The position numbers and the translations under genes were made by a program. The notes under the pieces were generated by a model. That model was not told the DNA's origin. It saw only the letters and a list, made by a program, of their open reading frames with translations, and did no database searches. A stretch of DNA of 64,000 bases from Hyphomicrobium sp. D-2. GTDB taxonomy: Bacteria; Pseudomonadota; Alphaproteobacteria; Rhizobiales; Hyphomicrobiaceae. The stretch's first letter is position 1. Each line of letters starts with the position of its first letter. This document shows, piece after piece, positions 49,277-59,984 of this stretch. The DNA lies in assembly GCF_029872155.1 (NCBI RefSeq), contig NZ_JARXLA010000005.1, positions 310,001 to 374,000 of the forward strand, written 5' to 3'.

Positions 49277-50791
49277 ATGACAACCGGAACCGATATTGAC
49301 CGCATGAGCAGTGATACGAGACCAACGTTTTCGCGCCGCATCGGCAACCGCATGGCGGCGAGCATGAAGGTCGCGGCGGTGACATTCGCCGGCATCGGCC
49401 TTGTCGCAACAGCCGTTTGGGGCACATCCCTGTTCGCCGAGGCGCAGGACCGGCGCGTACCACCGCCTTCGCAGGCGTTGATGCAGTATTCGTTCTCGCC
49501 GGTGGTGAAGAAGGCGGCGCCTGCGGTGGTGAACGTCTATGTGCGCTCGAAGGTGCGCACGGCCGCGTCGCCCTTCGCCAACGATCCATTCTTTCAGCGC
49601 TTCTTCGGCGGTCGCGGCGGTTTTGGTCTGCCGCAGGAACGCGTGCAGTCATCGCTTGGCTCCGGCGTCATCATCAGCCCGGATGGCGTCATCGTCACCA
49701 ACACGCACGTTGTGCGCGGCGGCACTGATACGCAGATCCGCGTTGCGCTGGCCGACAAGCGCGAGTTCGACGCGCGCATCGTGTCACAGGATGATCGCAC
49801 CGATCTCGCCGTGCTGAAGATCGAAAAGGGCGGCGATGATTTTCCCTTTCTTGAGTTTGCCGACAGCGATGCGCTTGAGGTTGGCGACATGGTGCTTGCC
49901 ATCGGTAATCCGTTCGGCGTCGGGCAGACCGTAACCAGCGGCATCATCTCGGCGCTGGCGCGCACGGAGATGGCGCAGTCCGATACGCAGGTGTTTCTGC
50001 AGACCGATGCCGCGATCAACCCCGGCAACTCCGGTGGCGCGCTGGTCGACATGGACGGCCGGCTTGCCGGCATCAACACGATGATCTTCTCGAAGACCGG
50101 CGGCTCGGTCGGCATCGGCTTTGCAATCCCGTCAAACCTCGTGCGCTTCTACGCTGACAACGCTGTGGCCGGTCGCAAGATCGAGCGCCCGTGGCTGGGT
50201 GCACAGCTTGAAACGGTGAGCCGCGAGATGGCGGCGACACTGAAGCTGGAGCGCGTCGCAGGCGCCGTTGTGGTGCGGCTGACGGATAAAAGCCCGGCCA
50301 CGAAGGCAGGCGTTCAACTGGGCGATGTCATCGTCAAGGTCGATGAATTCGACGTCGCCGATGCGCACTCGGTACTGTATCGCCTTACGACCCGTGGGGT
50401 CGGCAACAGTGCCAACCTCGAGGTGATCCGCAACGGCAAGCGGTTGACGCACAACATCGCGCTGCTGCCCGCGCCCAAGCCCGGCAAGGATGACGTGCGC
50501 AATCTGTCCGGTAATCATCCGTTCGACGGCGCGCGTGTCTCGAACATCCTTCCGAGCGTTGCGGATGAGTTCAATCTCGATGAGACCGATGGTGTTGTGA
50601 TCGTCGCCGTGCGTTCCGGCGGCGTTGCCGCGCGCCTCGATTTCCAGCCGGGCGACATCATCGTCGCGATTGGCGATCAGCGTATCACCGATGTCATCAT
50701 GCTTGACGAACTGACGCGAAACCGGCAGCGCATATGGCGCGTCACGGTCAAGCGCGGTGGACGCCTGATGAAGCTGCAAATGGCAGGATAG
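49277..50791 (+). CDS. HtrA/DegP-like periplasmic serine protease
   Basis: Up to 504 residues; ATG 49304 is an alternative start. An N-terminal hydrophobic segment (MKVAAVTFAGIGLVATAVWGTSLF) exports or anchors it. The trypsin-like domain has the triad His144 (TNTHVV), Asp176 (RTDLAVL) and Ser252 (GNSGGAL). Two PDZ domains follow, the second beginning VSNILPSVADEFNLDETDGVVI. This layout is the Deg family: it degrades or refolds damaged envelope proteins. It is followed by rarA after 4 bases, as in other Hyphomicrobiales. Confidence 0.92.
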   Translation: MTTGTDIDRMSSDTRPTFSRRIGNRMAASMKVAAVTFAGIGLVATAVWGTSLFAEAQDRRVPPPSQALMQYSFSPVVKKAAPAVVNVYVRSKVRTAASPFANDPFFQRFFGGRGGFGLPQERVQSSLGSGVIISPDGVIVTNTHVVRGGTDTQIRVALADKREFDARIVSQDDRTDLAVLKIEKGGDDFPFLEFADSDALEVGDMVLAIGNPFGVGQTVTSGIISALARTEMAQSDTQVFLQTDAAINPGNSGGALVDMDGRLAGINTMIFSKTGGSVGIGFAIPSNLVRFYADNAVAGRKIERPWLGAQLETVSREMAATLKLERVAGAVVVRLTDKSPATKAGVQLGDVIVKVDEFDVADAHSVLYRLTTRGVGNSANLEVIRNGKRLTHNIALLPAPKPGKDDVRNLSGNHPFDGARVSNILPSVADEFNLDETDGVVIVAVRSGGVAARLDFQPGDIIVAIGDQRITDVIMLDELTRNRQRIWRVTVKRGGRLMKLQMAG

Positions 50792-50795
50792 AAAG

Positions 50796-52115
50796 GTGAC
50801 AAACCTTTTTGAAGCGGCCGGTCTGGAGAAGGGGGCACCCAGCCCGCTGCCGGAACGGTTGCGCCCGAAGAAGCTGGCCGATGTGGTCGGGCAGGATCAT
50901 CTGGTCGGCCCCAACGGCACGCTGACACGCATGCTGAAGAGCGGCCGCCTGCCGAGCCTCATTCTGTGGGGGCCGCCCGGTTCCGGCAAGACGACGGTCG
51001 CGCGTCTGCTGGCGCACGAGACGCAGCTTGAGTTTGAGCAGCTCTCGGCGATCTTTTCCGGCGTGCAGGATCTGCGCAAGGCGTTCGATCGCGCCAAGGC
51101 GCGGCGCGAACTCGGCAAGGGCACGCTGCTGTTCATCGACGAGATCCACCGCTTCAACCGCGCGCAGCAGGACAGCTTCCTGCCCTACATGGAAGACGGC
51201 ACGATCACGCTTGTCGGCGCGACGACGGAGAATCCGTCGTTCGAGCTCAACAGCGCCGTGCTGAGTCGCGCGTCGGTGCTGGTCTACAATCGCCTCGATG
51301 AGGCCGCGATCGAAACGCTGCTGCAGCGGGCTGAAAAGGAAGAGCAGCGTCCGCTGCCGTTGGACGCCGATGCGCGCGAGGCACTGATAGGCATGGCCGA
51401 TGGCGACGGCCGCTCCGCCATCAATCTGGCGGATGAGGTATTCTCTGCCGTCGCGCCCGGCCAGAAGCAACTGGATCGCAATGCGCTGAGCACGCTGGTG
51501 CAGAAGCGCGCGCCGCTTTACGATAAAACCCGCGAGGGTCATTACAACCTTGTCAGTGCGCTGCATAAGTCGGTGCGCGGGTCCGATCCCGACGCTGCAC
51601 TCTACTGGCTGTGCCGCATGCTGGACGGTGGCGAGGACCGGCTGTTCCTGGCGCGCCGGCTGGTGCGGATGGCGGTGGAAGATATCGGCCTCGCCGATCC
51701 GCAGGCATTGGTGCAGGCGCTGGCGGCCAAGGATACCTACGATTTTCTCGGCAGCCCCGAGGGTGAACTGGCGTTGGCGCAGGCGACGATCTATCTGGCC
51801 ACGGCGCCAAAGTCGAACGGCGCCTATGTGGCCTACAAGGCTGCGATGCGTGCCGCGAAGGAGCACGGCTCGCTCAGCCCGCCCAAGCACATTCTCAATG
51901 CGCCAACCAAGCTGATGGAACAGCAGGGCTACGGCGAGGGGTATGCCTACGATCATGACGCGGAAGATGGCTTTTCGGGGCAGGACTATTTCCCCGAGGA
52001 GTTCCCACGCCGCCCGCAGTATTATGATCCGCCCGAGCGTGGGTTTGAACGGGAAATCCGCAAGCGGCTGGCCTATTGGGGCGATCTGCGCCAGAAGCGG
52101 GGTGGCGGAAAGTAG
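50796..52115 (+). CDS. rarA: Replication-associated recombination protein A (RarA/MgsA)
   Basis: A 439-residue AAA+ ATPase from GTG 50796. Walker A is GPPGSGKTT (residues 59-67) and Walker B LFIDEIH (Asp115, Glu116). Sensor 1 follows in TLVGATTENPSFELNSAVLSR, and the C-terminal tetramerisation domain has the SLS(P)PKHILNAPT motif. RarA acts at stalled replication forks. The start overlaps no gene but sits 4 bases after the protease stop, suggesting one transcript with it. Confidence 0.94.
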   Translation: MTNLFEAAGLEKGAPSPLPERLRPKKLADVVGQDHLVGPNGTLTRMLKSGRLPSLILWGPPGSGKTTVARLLAHETQLEFEQLSAIFSGVQDLRKAFDRAKARRELGKGTLLFIDEIHRFNRAQQDSFLPYMEDGTITLVGATTENPSFELNSAVLSRASVLVYNRLDEAAIETLLQRAEKEEQRPLPLDADAREALIGMADGDGRSAINLADEVFSAVAPGQKQLDRNALSTLVQKRAPLYDKTREGHYNLVSALHKSVRGSDPDAALYWLCRMLDGGEDRLFLARRLVRMAVEDIGLADPQALVQALAAKDTYDFLGSPEGELALAQATIYLATAPKSNGAYVAYKAAMRAAKEHGSLSPPKHILNAPTKLMEQQGYGEGYAYDHDAEDGFSGQDYFPEEFPRRPQYYDPPERGFEREIRKRLAYWGDLRQKRGGGK

Positions 52116-52282
52116 CCACGCATTCGGGGTGGCCCGGCTGTTCTGACTGGTATCCGAACGGCCGATCCGCCTTCACCACATCGCATCCGGACAGTTCACG
52201 AGAATGCCACGGGCGGCTAACATAGTGGTGGCCAGACAAGGCTAGGAGACAGGGCCTGGAAACAGGCGGGGGAGGCTGTGGC

Positions 52283-52828
52283 GTGGTGACGTTCATCGAT
52301 CTCTGGCGCGGCCATCCGATCAATGAATCGGTGACGGCGCCATGCATCGCGCCGCAGGATCTCACCAACATGGAAGGCAAACAGGTGGCCATGGGCTATC
52401 CCGTTTTTGCCAACCAGTGTGCGATCCGCGTCGGTGTCGCGCTGCGCCGTGCCGGCGTTACGGACGCTCAGATCGGCGGCTGTGCTGCGTGTGGTGTGCA
52501 CCCGCGCTCGCAGATGCACTTCATCAATGCCACCCAGCTCGCCAACGCCATCGCACGCGCCAACCTGCCCGGTGTCGGGCCTGTCGAGCGCATCAAGGGT
52601 ACCGACGCGGCGGACTATTATCCGCGCATCTTCGGCCGCACCGGCATCATCTACATTCAGGACTATTGGAAGCGTTCAAGCGACGCCGGGCGACCGACCG
52701 GTGATCACATCGATCTTTGGAACGGCTATCGCACATCGGCCAAGTGGCTGCTCGAATGGTTTTCGTGGGCGGGCTACTATTCAAACTACGCCAACGCGGG
52801 CGAGATCTGGTTCTGGGAAGTGAAATAG
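52283..52828 (+). CDS. Tae4-like peptidoglycan amidase
   Basis: A 181-residue protein from GTG 52283, 7-8 bases after GGGGGAGG. The layout of the Tae4 family of type VI secretion amidases is visible: ANQCAIRVGVALRRAG with the catalytic Cys46, then GRTGIIYIQDYW, and GDHIDLWNG with His142 and Asp144, ending GEIWFWEV. This family cuts peptidoglycan peptide cross-links. There is no signal peptide, as expected for a secreted effector, but no hcp, vgrG or other secretion gene is in the window. The assignment rests on motif similarity by eye. It could also be an orphan cell-wall hydrolase in another pathway. Confidence 0.7.
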   Translation: MVTFIDLWRGHPINESVTAPCIAPQDLTNMEGKQVAMGYPVFANQCAIRVGVALRRAGVTDAQIGGCAACGVHPRSQMHFINATQLANAIARANLPGVGPVERIKGTDAADYYPRIFGRTGIIYIQDYWKRSSDAGRPTGDHIDLWNGYRTSAKWLLEWFSWAGYYSNYANAGEIWFWEVK

Positions 52829-52832
52829 CTGT

Positions 52833-52861
52833 GCACTGATCAAATGTTGATTGATCAGTGC
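52833..52861. repeat. 11-bp perfect inverted repeat after the Tae4-like gene
   Basis: Bases 52833-52843 and 52851-52861 pair perfectly (GCACTGATCAA/TTGATCAGTGC), with a 7-base loop. No T tract follows. It is either an operator-like site or a terminator-like hairpin between the amidase and the small membrane protein. Confidence 0.7.
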
Positions 52862-52902
52862 TGTCGCACCTGATTGCGCACGCAGCTCGAAGGGGACGGG
52901 GA

Positions 52903-53145
52903 ATGCGCTACGTTATCGCGATGGTGTTTGCCTTCATCGGCGCCGTGCTGGCAGCGATGTTTCTCAGCTCGCCCGCCGCCGATTGGGTGACAGCGCATCA
53001 ATCGTTCGAAAGCTCTGACGACGCCGAAAACCTGCACATGCTGGTGTTCATCGTCGCCAACATCGCCGGCCTCGTCATCGGCTGGGTGGTGGGCTGGATC
53101 ATCGCTGGCATTGGCCGGGGTGGGGCGACGTCGGCGAACGAGTAA
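52903..53145 (+). CDS. Small two-helix membrane protein
   Basis: An 80-residue protein. ATG 52903 follows AAGGGGACGGGGA. Two hydrophobic helices are visible, MRYVIAMVFAFIGAVLAAMFL and LHMLVFIVANIAGLVIGWVVGWIIAGI, joined by a polar loop (WVTAHQSFESSDDAEN) of about 25 residues. No family is recognised. It follows the Tae4-like gene by 74 bases on the same strand, which allows, but does not prove, a protective (immunity) role. Known Tae4 immunity proteins are soluble and periplasmic, unlike this one. Confidence 0.6.
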   Translation: MRYVIAMVFAFIGAVLAAMFLSSPAADWVTAHQSFESSDDAENLHMLVFIVANIAGLVIGWVVGWIIAGIGRGGATSANE

Positions 53146-53202
53146 CGCAGCACACAGCGGCACTTGCTTTCGTTGCGCAAAACGGAGGCGCGCCAATCAT
53201 CA

Positions 53203-54876
53203 TCAAGGCGCCAGCAGCTTCAACGGCCACATGTAGGCTTGTCCCAGCACCAGCAGGCCGACCAGCGTCGCCAGCGCGACGGAGTGGAAAGCGACAAAGC
53301 GCAGGATCGAACCTTCATGGCCATACCAGCGTGTGGCGGTTGAAGCGACGACGATCGACTGCGCGTCCATCATCTTGCCCATCACGCCGCCGGAGCTGTT
53401 GGCGGCCGCCATCAGCACCGGGTCGATGCCGAGCTGCTCCGCAGTGACGCGTTGCAGGCCGCCGAACAGCACGTTTGAAGATGTATCCGATCCAGTCAGC
53501 ATGACGCCGAGCCAGCCGATATAGGTGCCGAACAGCGGATAGAGCCAGCCCGTGTTCGCCAGCGCGAGTCCGAGCGTTGCGTCGACGCCGGAGTAACGCG
53601 TGACAAAACCGATGGCGAGCATGCATGCGATCGTCAGCAGCGAGAAGCGCACTAGGTAGAGCGTGCGCGCATACATTCGGATGAGCCCGCCTGGTCCATA
53701 GCCAAGCAGCAGACCGGAAATGATTGCTGCCAGTAGAATGCCGCTGCCCGTTGCTGACAGCGCATTGAAGTTGAAGATGGCGGCTTCGACTTTCGGCTCG
53801 GCGACGACGGGCGGCATTTTCTGCACCGCTTCGTGCAAGCCAATTACCGGTAGTTTCAGCGACCAGACGCCGTCGAGTGCCGCGCGCACCTGCGGCGTGC
53901 CCCACAGGAACACAAACGCGCTGAGCACGAGCCATGGCATCCATGCGCGTCGTACGGCAGCGCGAGAGTGCGCGGGCCGTGCATTGGCGCCGCTGATGTT
54001 GGTGTTGCCAGCGCTGGGCGTCGCCGCGTTAGCGTCGTCAGATCCAGATACAGAGCGCATCGGATTGGCTGGCTGCCAGACCTTGAGAAACAGCGCCAGG
54101 CAGGCCATCGACACAACCGACGCCACGATGTCGACCAGCCATGGCCCGTGGAAGTTTGAGACGAGATACTGCGGAATGGCGAAGGACACGCCCGCAACAA
54201 GAATAGGTGGCCACACTTCAAGCATGCGTCGCCAGCCGACGAAGGCGACGATCAGCCAGAACGGAACCAGCACCGAGAAGAACGGGAGCTGACGGCCGAC
54301 CATGCCGCTGAGTTCGTGCAGGTCGAGACCCGTGACGGCGGCCAGCGCGATGATCGGCGTACCTAATGCGCCGAACGCAACCGGCGCCGTGTTCGCGATC
54401 AGGGAAAGTCCGGACGCGGCAAGCGGCGTGAAGCCCAGCCCGATCAGCATCGCGGCGGTCACCGCAACGGGTGTGCCGAACCCGGCCGCGCCTTCGAAAA
54501 ATGCGCCGAGGCAGAACGCGATGAACAACAGTTGCAGGCGGCGGTCGTCGCTGATGGCGCCGATGGAGGTGCGCAGGATTTTAAAGTCGCCGCGTTCTAC
54601 CGTGAGCTGATAAAGGAAGATCACATTGAGGATGATCCAGCCGATGGGCAGTAGCCCGAACGCGGCGCCATAGGCGGCGGCGAGGCCAGCCATCGGCGCC
54701 GGCATGCCAAAGAAGACGATGGCGACCAGCAAAGCGGCGGCCAGTCCGAGCAGGGCGGCCACATGCGCACGCAACTCGAAAATCCCGATGCCGCCCAGCA
54801 GCACGACCACCGGAATGGCCGCCACGGCAGTGGAAAGCGCCATGCTGCCGAATGGGTCGTAAACCTGAGACCACAT
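53203..54876 (-). CDS. lldP: L-lactate permease (LctP family)
   Basis: A 557-residue inner-membrane protein, starting MWSQVYDPFGSMALSTAVAAIPVVVLLGGIGIF. At least 12 hydrophobic helices are visible. Conserved family segments are FCLGAFFEGAAGFGTPVAVTAAMLIGLGF, YIGWLGVMLTGSDTSSNVLFGGLQ and AANSSGGVMGKMMDAQSIVVA. It imports lactate or glycolate with protons. No lactate dehydrogenase gene is nearby. It converges with the small membrane protein and is transcribed away from rluC. Confidence 0.9.
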   Translation of the reverse strand: MWSQVYDPFGSMALSTAVAAIPVVVLLGGIGIFELRAHVAALLGLAAALLVAIVFFGMPAPMAGLAAAYGAAFGLLPIGWIILNVIFLYQLTVERGDFKILRTSIGAISDDRRLQLLFIAFCLGAFFEGAAGFGTPVAVTAAMLIGLGFTPLAASGLSLIANTAPVAFGALGTPIIALAAVTGLDLHELSGMVGRQLPFFSVLVPFWLIVAFVGWRRMLEVWPPILVAGVSFAIPQYLVSNFHGPWLVDIVASVVSMACLALFLKVWQPANPMRSVSGSDDANAATPSAGNTNISGANARPAHSRAAVRRAWMPWLVLSAFVFLWGTPQVRAALDGVWSLKLPVIGLHEAVQKMPPVVAEPKVEAAIFNFNALSATGSGILLAAIISGLLLGYGPGGLIRMYARTLYLVRFSLLTIACMLAIGFVTRYSGVDATLGLALANTGWLYPLFGTYIGWLGVMLTGSDTSSNVLFGGLQRVTAEQLGIDPVLMAAANSSGGVMGKMMDAQSIVVASTATRWYGHEGSILRFVAFHSVALATLVGLLVLGQAYMWPLKLLAP

Positions 54877-55151
54877 GCGCTTTCCCCCTGACTGGCGTTT
54901 TCTTGAGAAGCTACGTCGCGCCGCTGAGCTGGGTCAAACCGGAAAGGCACAGTGGTGTTGCCCGGGGGCCAAAAACGCAGCCAGGCCTGCCGCCAAAGGC
55001 ATGGGATGTCGCGACGCTGGACAGAATTGGCGGTGCACCGTAGTTGAACGCAGGCAATCCGACTGATTTTCCAGTTATAAAGCCGTGTCATGCTGGGCAT
55101 CGGCCGCCCGCTGCGTGTTAGCCACCAATCCTATCAGAGCTCCGAATCCGA

Positions 55152-56159
55152 ATGAACGACCGCGTAGAGACCATCGAAGTGAAGTCGAGCGAAGCGGACA
55201 TGCGCCTCGACCGCTGGTTCCGCGTCCACTTTCCGGAGGTGGGCTATTCCTACCTGCAGAAGCTGCTGCGCACCGGTCAGGTGCGGGTGAACAGCAAGCG
55301 CGCCGAAGCAAATGCACGCCTTGAGGCCGGGGCACAAATCCGCGTGCCCGCAGTGGTGCGCAACGCGCCGAAGGCTGCGGCGGGTGCTACGGGCGTCAAG
55401 CCGCCGATGGGCGTTTCGAAGGCGGATCGCGACCGCATCGAAAAAATGATCCTGTTCGAGGACGATCATCTCCTCGTGCTCAACAAGCCGTTCGGTCTGG
55501 CGGTGCAGGGTGGCACCGGCACCAAAAAGCACATCGACGGCATGCTGGAAGGCATGGCGGATCGTTTCGGCGGCGAGCGTCCGCGCCTTGTGCATCGCCT
55601 CGATCGCGACACCACCGGCGTGCTGCTGGTGGCCAAGCATCGCGATGCGGCAGCCAAGCTCGGCCGCGTTTTCCAGACGCGCTCGGCGGCAAAAACCTAT
55701 TGGGCGCTGGTGAAGGGCGTTCCACGTCCTCCGCAGGGCAAGGTGGAAGCGCCGCTGGTGAAGGCGCCGGGTCCCGATGGTGATCGCGTGCGCAAGGCAT
55801 TGCCGGGCGAGCAGGATGTGGCGATGCATGCGACGACGCATTATTCCGTCATCGACCGGCTGGCACACAAAGCGGCGTGGATGTCGCTGAAGCCGGTAAC
55901 GGGCCGCCAGCATCAGTTGCGCGCCCACATGGAGCTGATCGGGCATCCCATCGTTGGCGACAATAAATACGGCGGCGATGAAAACCTGCCGGCGGAGCAG
56001 ATCGAGAACAAGCTGCACCTGCACGCGCGCCGTCTCGTGCTGCCGCATCCCTATTCCGGCGGCAACCTTGATGTAACCGCGCCGCTGCCCGATCACATGC
56101 GCGCCACCTGGGAACTGCTCGGCCTCGACGCCGAACGTTATGGAGACAACGATAAATGA
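55152..56159 (+). CDS. rluC: Ribosomal large subunit pseudouridine synthase RluC/D family
   Basis: A 335-residue protein. An S4-like RNA-binding domain is at the N-terminus (RLDRWFRVHFPEVGYSYLQKLLRTGQVRVN). The catalytic domain has HRLDRDTTGVLLVAK with the nucleophile Asp151, and later KPVTGRQHQLRAHM. It makes pseudouridine in 23S rRNA; which site cannot be read from sequence, so the symbol is by context and length. The stop overlaps the next gene (ATGA). Confidence 0.88.
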   Translation: MNDRVETIEVKSSEADMRLDRWFRVHFPEVGYSYLQKLLRTGQVRVNSKRAEANARLEAGAQIRVPAVVRNAPKAAAGATGVKPPMGVSKADRDRIEKMILFEDDHLLVLNKPFGLAVQGGTGTKKHIDGMLEGMADRFGGERPRLVHRLDRDTTGVLLVAKHRDAAAKLGRVFQTRSAAKTYWALVKGVPRPPQGKVEAPLVKAPGPDGDRVRKALPGEQDVAMHATTHYSVIDRLAHKAAWMSLKPVTGRQHQLRAHMELIGHPIVGDNKYGGDENLPAEQIENKLHLHARRLVLPHPYSGGNLDVTAPLPDHMRATWELLGLDAERYGDNDK

Positions 56160-56836
56160 AGCTGGTCGTTCTTGATTGCGATGGGACACTCGTCGACAGC
56201 CAGAACGGCATCTGCGAAGCGATGACGTTTGCATTCTCCGGTTTCGGACTGACGCCGCCGCCGCGTGAGGCGACGCTGGCTATTGTCGGTTTGTCGCTGC
56301 CTGAAGCCATAGCCGCGCTGGCGCCTGACCACGACGCCGGACTGCGCTATCAGCTCGTTGAGCGCTATAAATCGGCTTTTCTGGAAATTCGCCGCGATCC
56401 CGCGCTGCATGAGCCGCTGTTCGAGGGCATCGGTGCTGCGATAGAAACGCTGGCCCAGCGGGGCGACGTGCTGCTTGGCATCGCCACAGGAAAATCGCGC
56501 AAGGGCGTCGATCGTCTGTTCGAGCGCGAGGACTGGGGCAAGCGTTTCATCACCATTCAGACCGCTGACAACAATCCTTCGAAGCCGCATCCGGCGATGT
56601 TGCATTCGGCGATGTCGGAAGCGGGCGTCGGTCCGGAACGCACCGTTATGGTGGGAGACACCACGTTTGACATCGAAATGGCGGTTGCAGCCGGAACCGG
56701 TGCGCTTGGCGTCGGTTGGGGTTATCATCCGCTCGATGAACTGAAGGCGGCTGGTGCGCATCACGTTATCAGCACCAGCAACAATCTGATTGCGGGCCTG
56801 GATGCCTGTTTCGCCAGTCGGGAGATTTCCGCATGA
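56156..56836 (+). CDS. HAD-family phosphatase (phosphoglycolate phosphatase-like)
   Basis: A 226-residue protein. HAD motif I is VVLDCDGTLVDSQ (Asp7 nucleophile, Asp9), motif II a Thr in GIATGKSRKG, and motif III the VMVGDTTFDIEMAVAAG acidic pair. The helical cap lies between motifs I and II. The substrate is a small phosphate ester and unknown. It overlaps rluC and the ATP12 gene by ATGA, so the three are co-translated. Confidence 0.88.
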   Translation: MKLVVLDCDGTLVDSQNGICEAMTFAFSGFGLTPPPREATLAIVGLSLPEAIAALAPDHDAGLRYQLVERYKSAFLEIRRDPALHEPLFEGIGAAIETLAQRGDVLLGIATGKSRKGVDRLFEREDWGKRFITIQTADNNPSKPHPAMLHSAMSEAGVGPERTVMVGDTTFDIEMAVAAGTGALGVGWGYHPLDELKAAGAHHVISTSNNLIAGLDACFASREISA

Positions 56837-57624
56837 GCGATGCCAGCGACAACGACGATGCGCAATCGGCCGACAGCAGTGACGGCGCTGTAAAGGTTCC
56901 CGGTCGCGATGCGCCCAAGCCGCTGCCGAAGCGCTTCTATAAAGATGTATCCGTTGGCGAAGCTACCGATGGCGGCTTCAATGTGCTGCTGGATGGCCGT
57001 GCCGTGCGCACGCCAGCCAAGCAGCCGCTGATCGTGCCGACGCGCGCGCTGGCCGATGCCATTGCGGAAGAATGGTCGGCGCAAACTGAAAACATCAATC
57101 CCGCTACCATGCCGCTGTCGAAGCTGGCGATCACCGCCATCGACGGCGTAACCGGCTCCCGTGCCGAGGTTGCGGCGGATATCGTGCGCTACGCCGGCAG
57201 CGATCTGCTGTGCTATCGCGCCGAGGGGCCGGAAGCGCTGGCGGTGCTGCAGGCAGCCGCGTGGGATCCGATTTTGCGCTGGGTGGAAGACGAAACCGGC
57301 GCCCGCTTTTATCTGGCGGAAGGCGTTATGCCGGTAACGCAGAGCGACGATGCGCTGGAGCGCTTCGGCACGCTGGTGGCGCCATACGATGCCTTCGGCC
57401 TGACCCCGCTGCACGTGATGACGACGCTCACCGGATCGGCCTTTATCGCGCTTGCGGTTGCGAACGGCCGTCTGGACGCTGAGCAGGCGTGGCTGGCGGC
57501 GCATGTCGATGAGGATTGGCAGATCGCGCGCTGGGGCATCGATGAGGAAGCCACGGAGCGGCGCGTGCGACGGCATCGCGAAATGCTGGCGGCCAGCCGG
57601 TTTCTGCAACTGCTGGCCGCGTGA
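56833..57624 (+). CDS. ATP12-family F1-ATPase assembly chaperone
   Basis: A 263-residue protein. After an acidic, Ser-rich N-terminus the family core follows: RFYKDVSVGEATDGGFNVLLDGRAVRTPAKQPLIVPTRALADAIAEEW, then INPATMPLSKLAITAIDGV and DLLCYRAEGPEAL. ATP12 binds the alpha subunit of F1 during assembly; the family is limited to alphaproteobacteria and mitochondria, so it also supports the taxonomic placement. ATGA overlap with the HAD gene. Confidence 0.93.
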   Translation: MSDASDNDDAQSADSSDGAVKVPGRDAPKPLPKRFYKDVSVGEATDGGFNVLLDGRAVRTPAKQPLIVPTRALADAIAEEWSAQTENINPATMPLSKLAITAIDGVTGSRAEVAADIVRYAGSDLLCYRAEGPEALAVLQAAAWDPILRWVEDETGARFYLAEGVMPVTQSDDALERFGTLVAPYDAFGLTPLHVMTTLTGSAFIALAVANGRLDAEQAWLAAHVDEDWQIARWGIDEEATERRVRRHREMLAASRFLQLLAA

Positions 57625-57687
57625 CGGGTGGCGGCTTACCGGCGTGCGCGTCCGGCTGAATCCGTGCCGCGCGGGGGAGGTGACGCT

Positions 57688-58020
57688 TTGGATGCAACCA
57701 TCGAGCTGGCCATTGTCCTTAGCATTCTCATAGTGTTCCCGCCGGTCATCTGGGGCTTTTACCATCACCGCTATAGCGGGCTGGCTGGCTATCTGTGGCG
57801 CCGACACCCCGGGTTTGTGTTTGTGTTGATGGCGTTCGGCACCGCGCTGTGGACGACGGCAGCGCTCTGGGTCGCCGGACGCGCCGGGATCCTGTCGCCC
57901 GCAACCATCGAGATTTTCTCAACCGCGCTCAGTGGTCCCGTGGCCCTTCTTGCCATCGCGACTTTTGTGACAGGCGTGCCGGCTCTCATTGATTATCGAC
58001 GTCTGCGCGCCCGGAAGTGA
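57688..58020 (+). CDS. Small membrane protein of unknown function
   Basis: A 110-residue protein from TTG 57688, chosen because GGGGGAGG lies 6-7 bases before it. The frame is open to 57628 but the added residues are charged and unlike a membrane start. Three hydrophobic helices are visible (IELAIVLSILIVFPPVIWGF, GFVFVLMAFGTALWTTAALWVAG, LSGPVALLAIATFVTGVPALI). No family is recognised. It follows ATP12 closely and could be co-transcribed. Confidence 0.6.
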   Translation: MDATIELAIVLSILIVFPPVIWGFYHHRYSGLAGYLWRRHPGFVFVLMAFGTALWTTAALWVAGRAGILSPATIEIFSTALSGPVALLAIATFVTGVPALIDYRRLRARK

Positions 58021-58296
58021 AGGCTGTTCACAACCCGAGCCCAGCTGTTGGAACGCGCTAGGAAGCGTTGAAATCCGGCCTCAGTGCTCCCGAGATGTAA
58101 AGTAGCAGCCTTTCAACGGCTTCCATCCACAGCCCTAAGACCATGAAACGCCGTTGAAAATGTCAGAATTGCCGCCCCCGTTCCTATAGGTCGCACGGTG
58201 CGGCGCAGCGCCCGCGTTCCAAGCGCGCCAAGTGCGTGCTATGAGGCCAGCCATGCGGCGTCAGGCCGCGCGTCGACGAGGGAAGGCAAAGCAAGC

Positions 58297-59829
<1,533 letters not shown>

Positions 59830-59847
59830 GCGAGTGTTGAACAAATA

Positions 59848-59905
59848 AGGGCGAGAGCGTCGAGGCGGTGGATGACAATCCCGGCTTCGCGCTCTTGCCC
59901 TTTTT
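59848..59905 (+). terminator. Intrinsic terminator after pccB
   Basis: AGGGCGAGAGCG (59848-59859) pairs with CGCTCTTGCCCT (59890-59901), allowing one G·T, then TTTTT. The loop is large at about 30 bases. Confidence 0.65.
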
Positions 59906-59984
59906 ATTTCTTCAGCTCAGCGCGTGGCGCGGATTGAGAAACCGATGCGCTGGGGATCGGGATGCGATATGCCCGGCACGGCCG

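Noticed and set aside
58021-58296. Promoter before pccB (TTGAAA or TTGCCG with TATAGG)
   Set aside because: The possible boxes are 25 or 10 bases apart, which does not fit a normal spacer.
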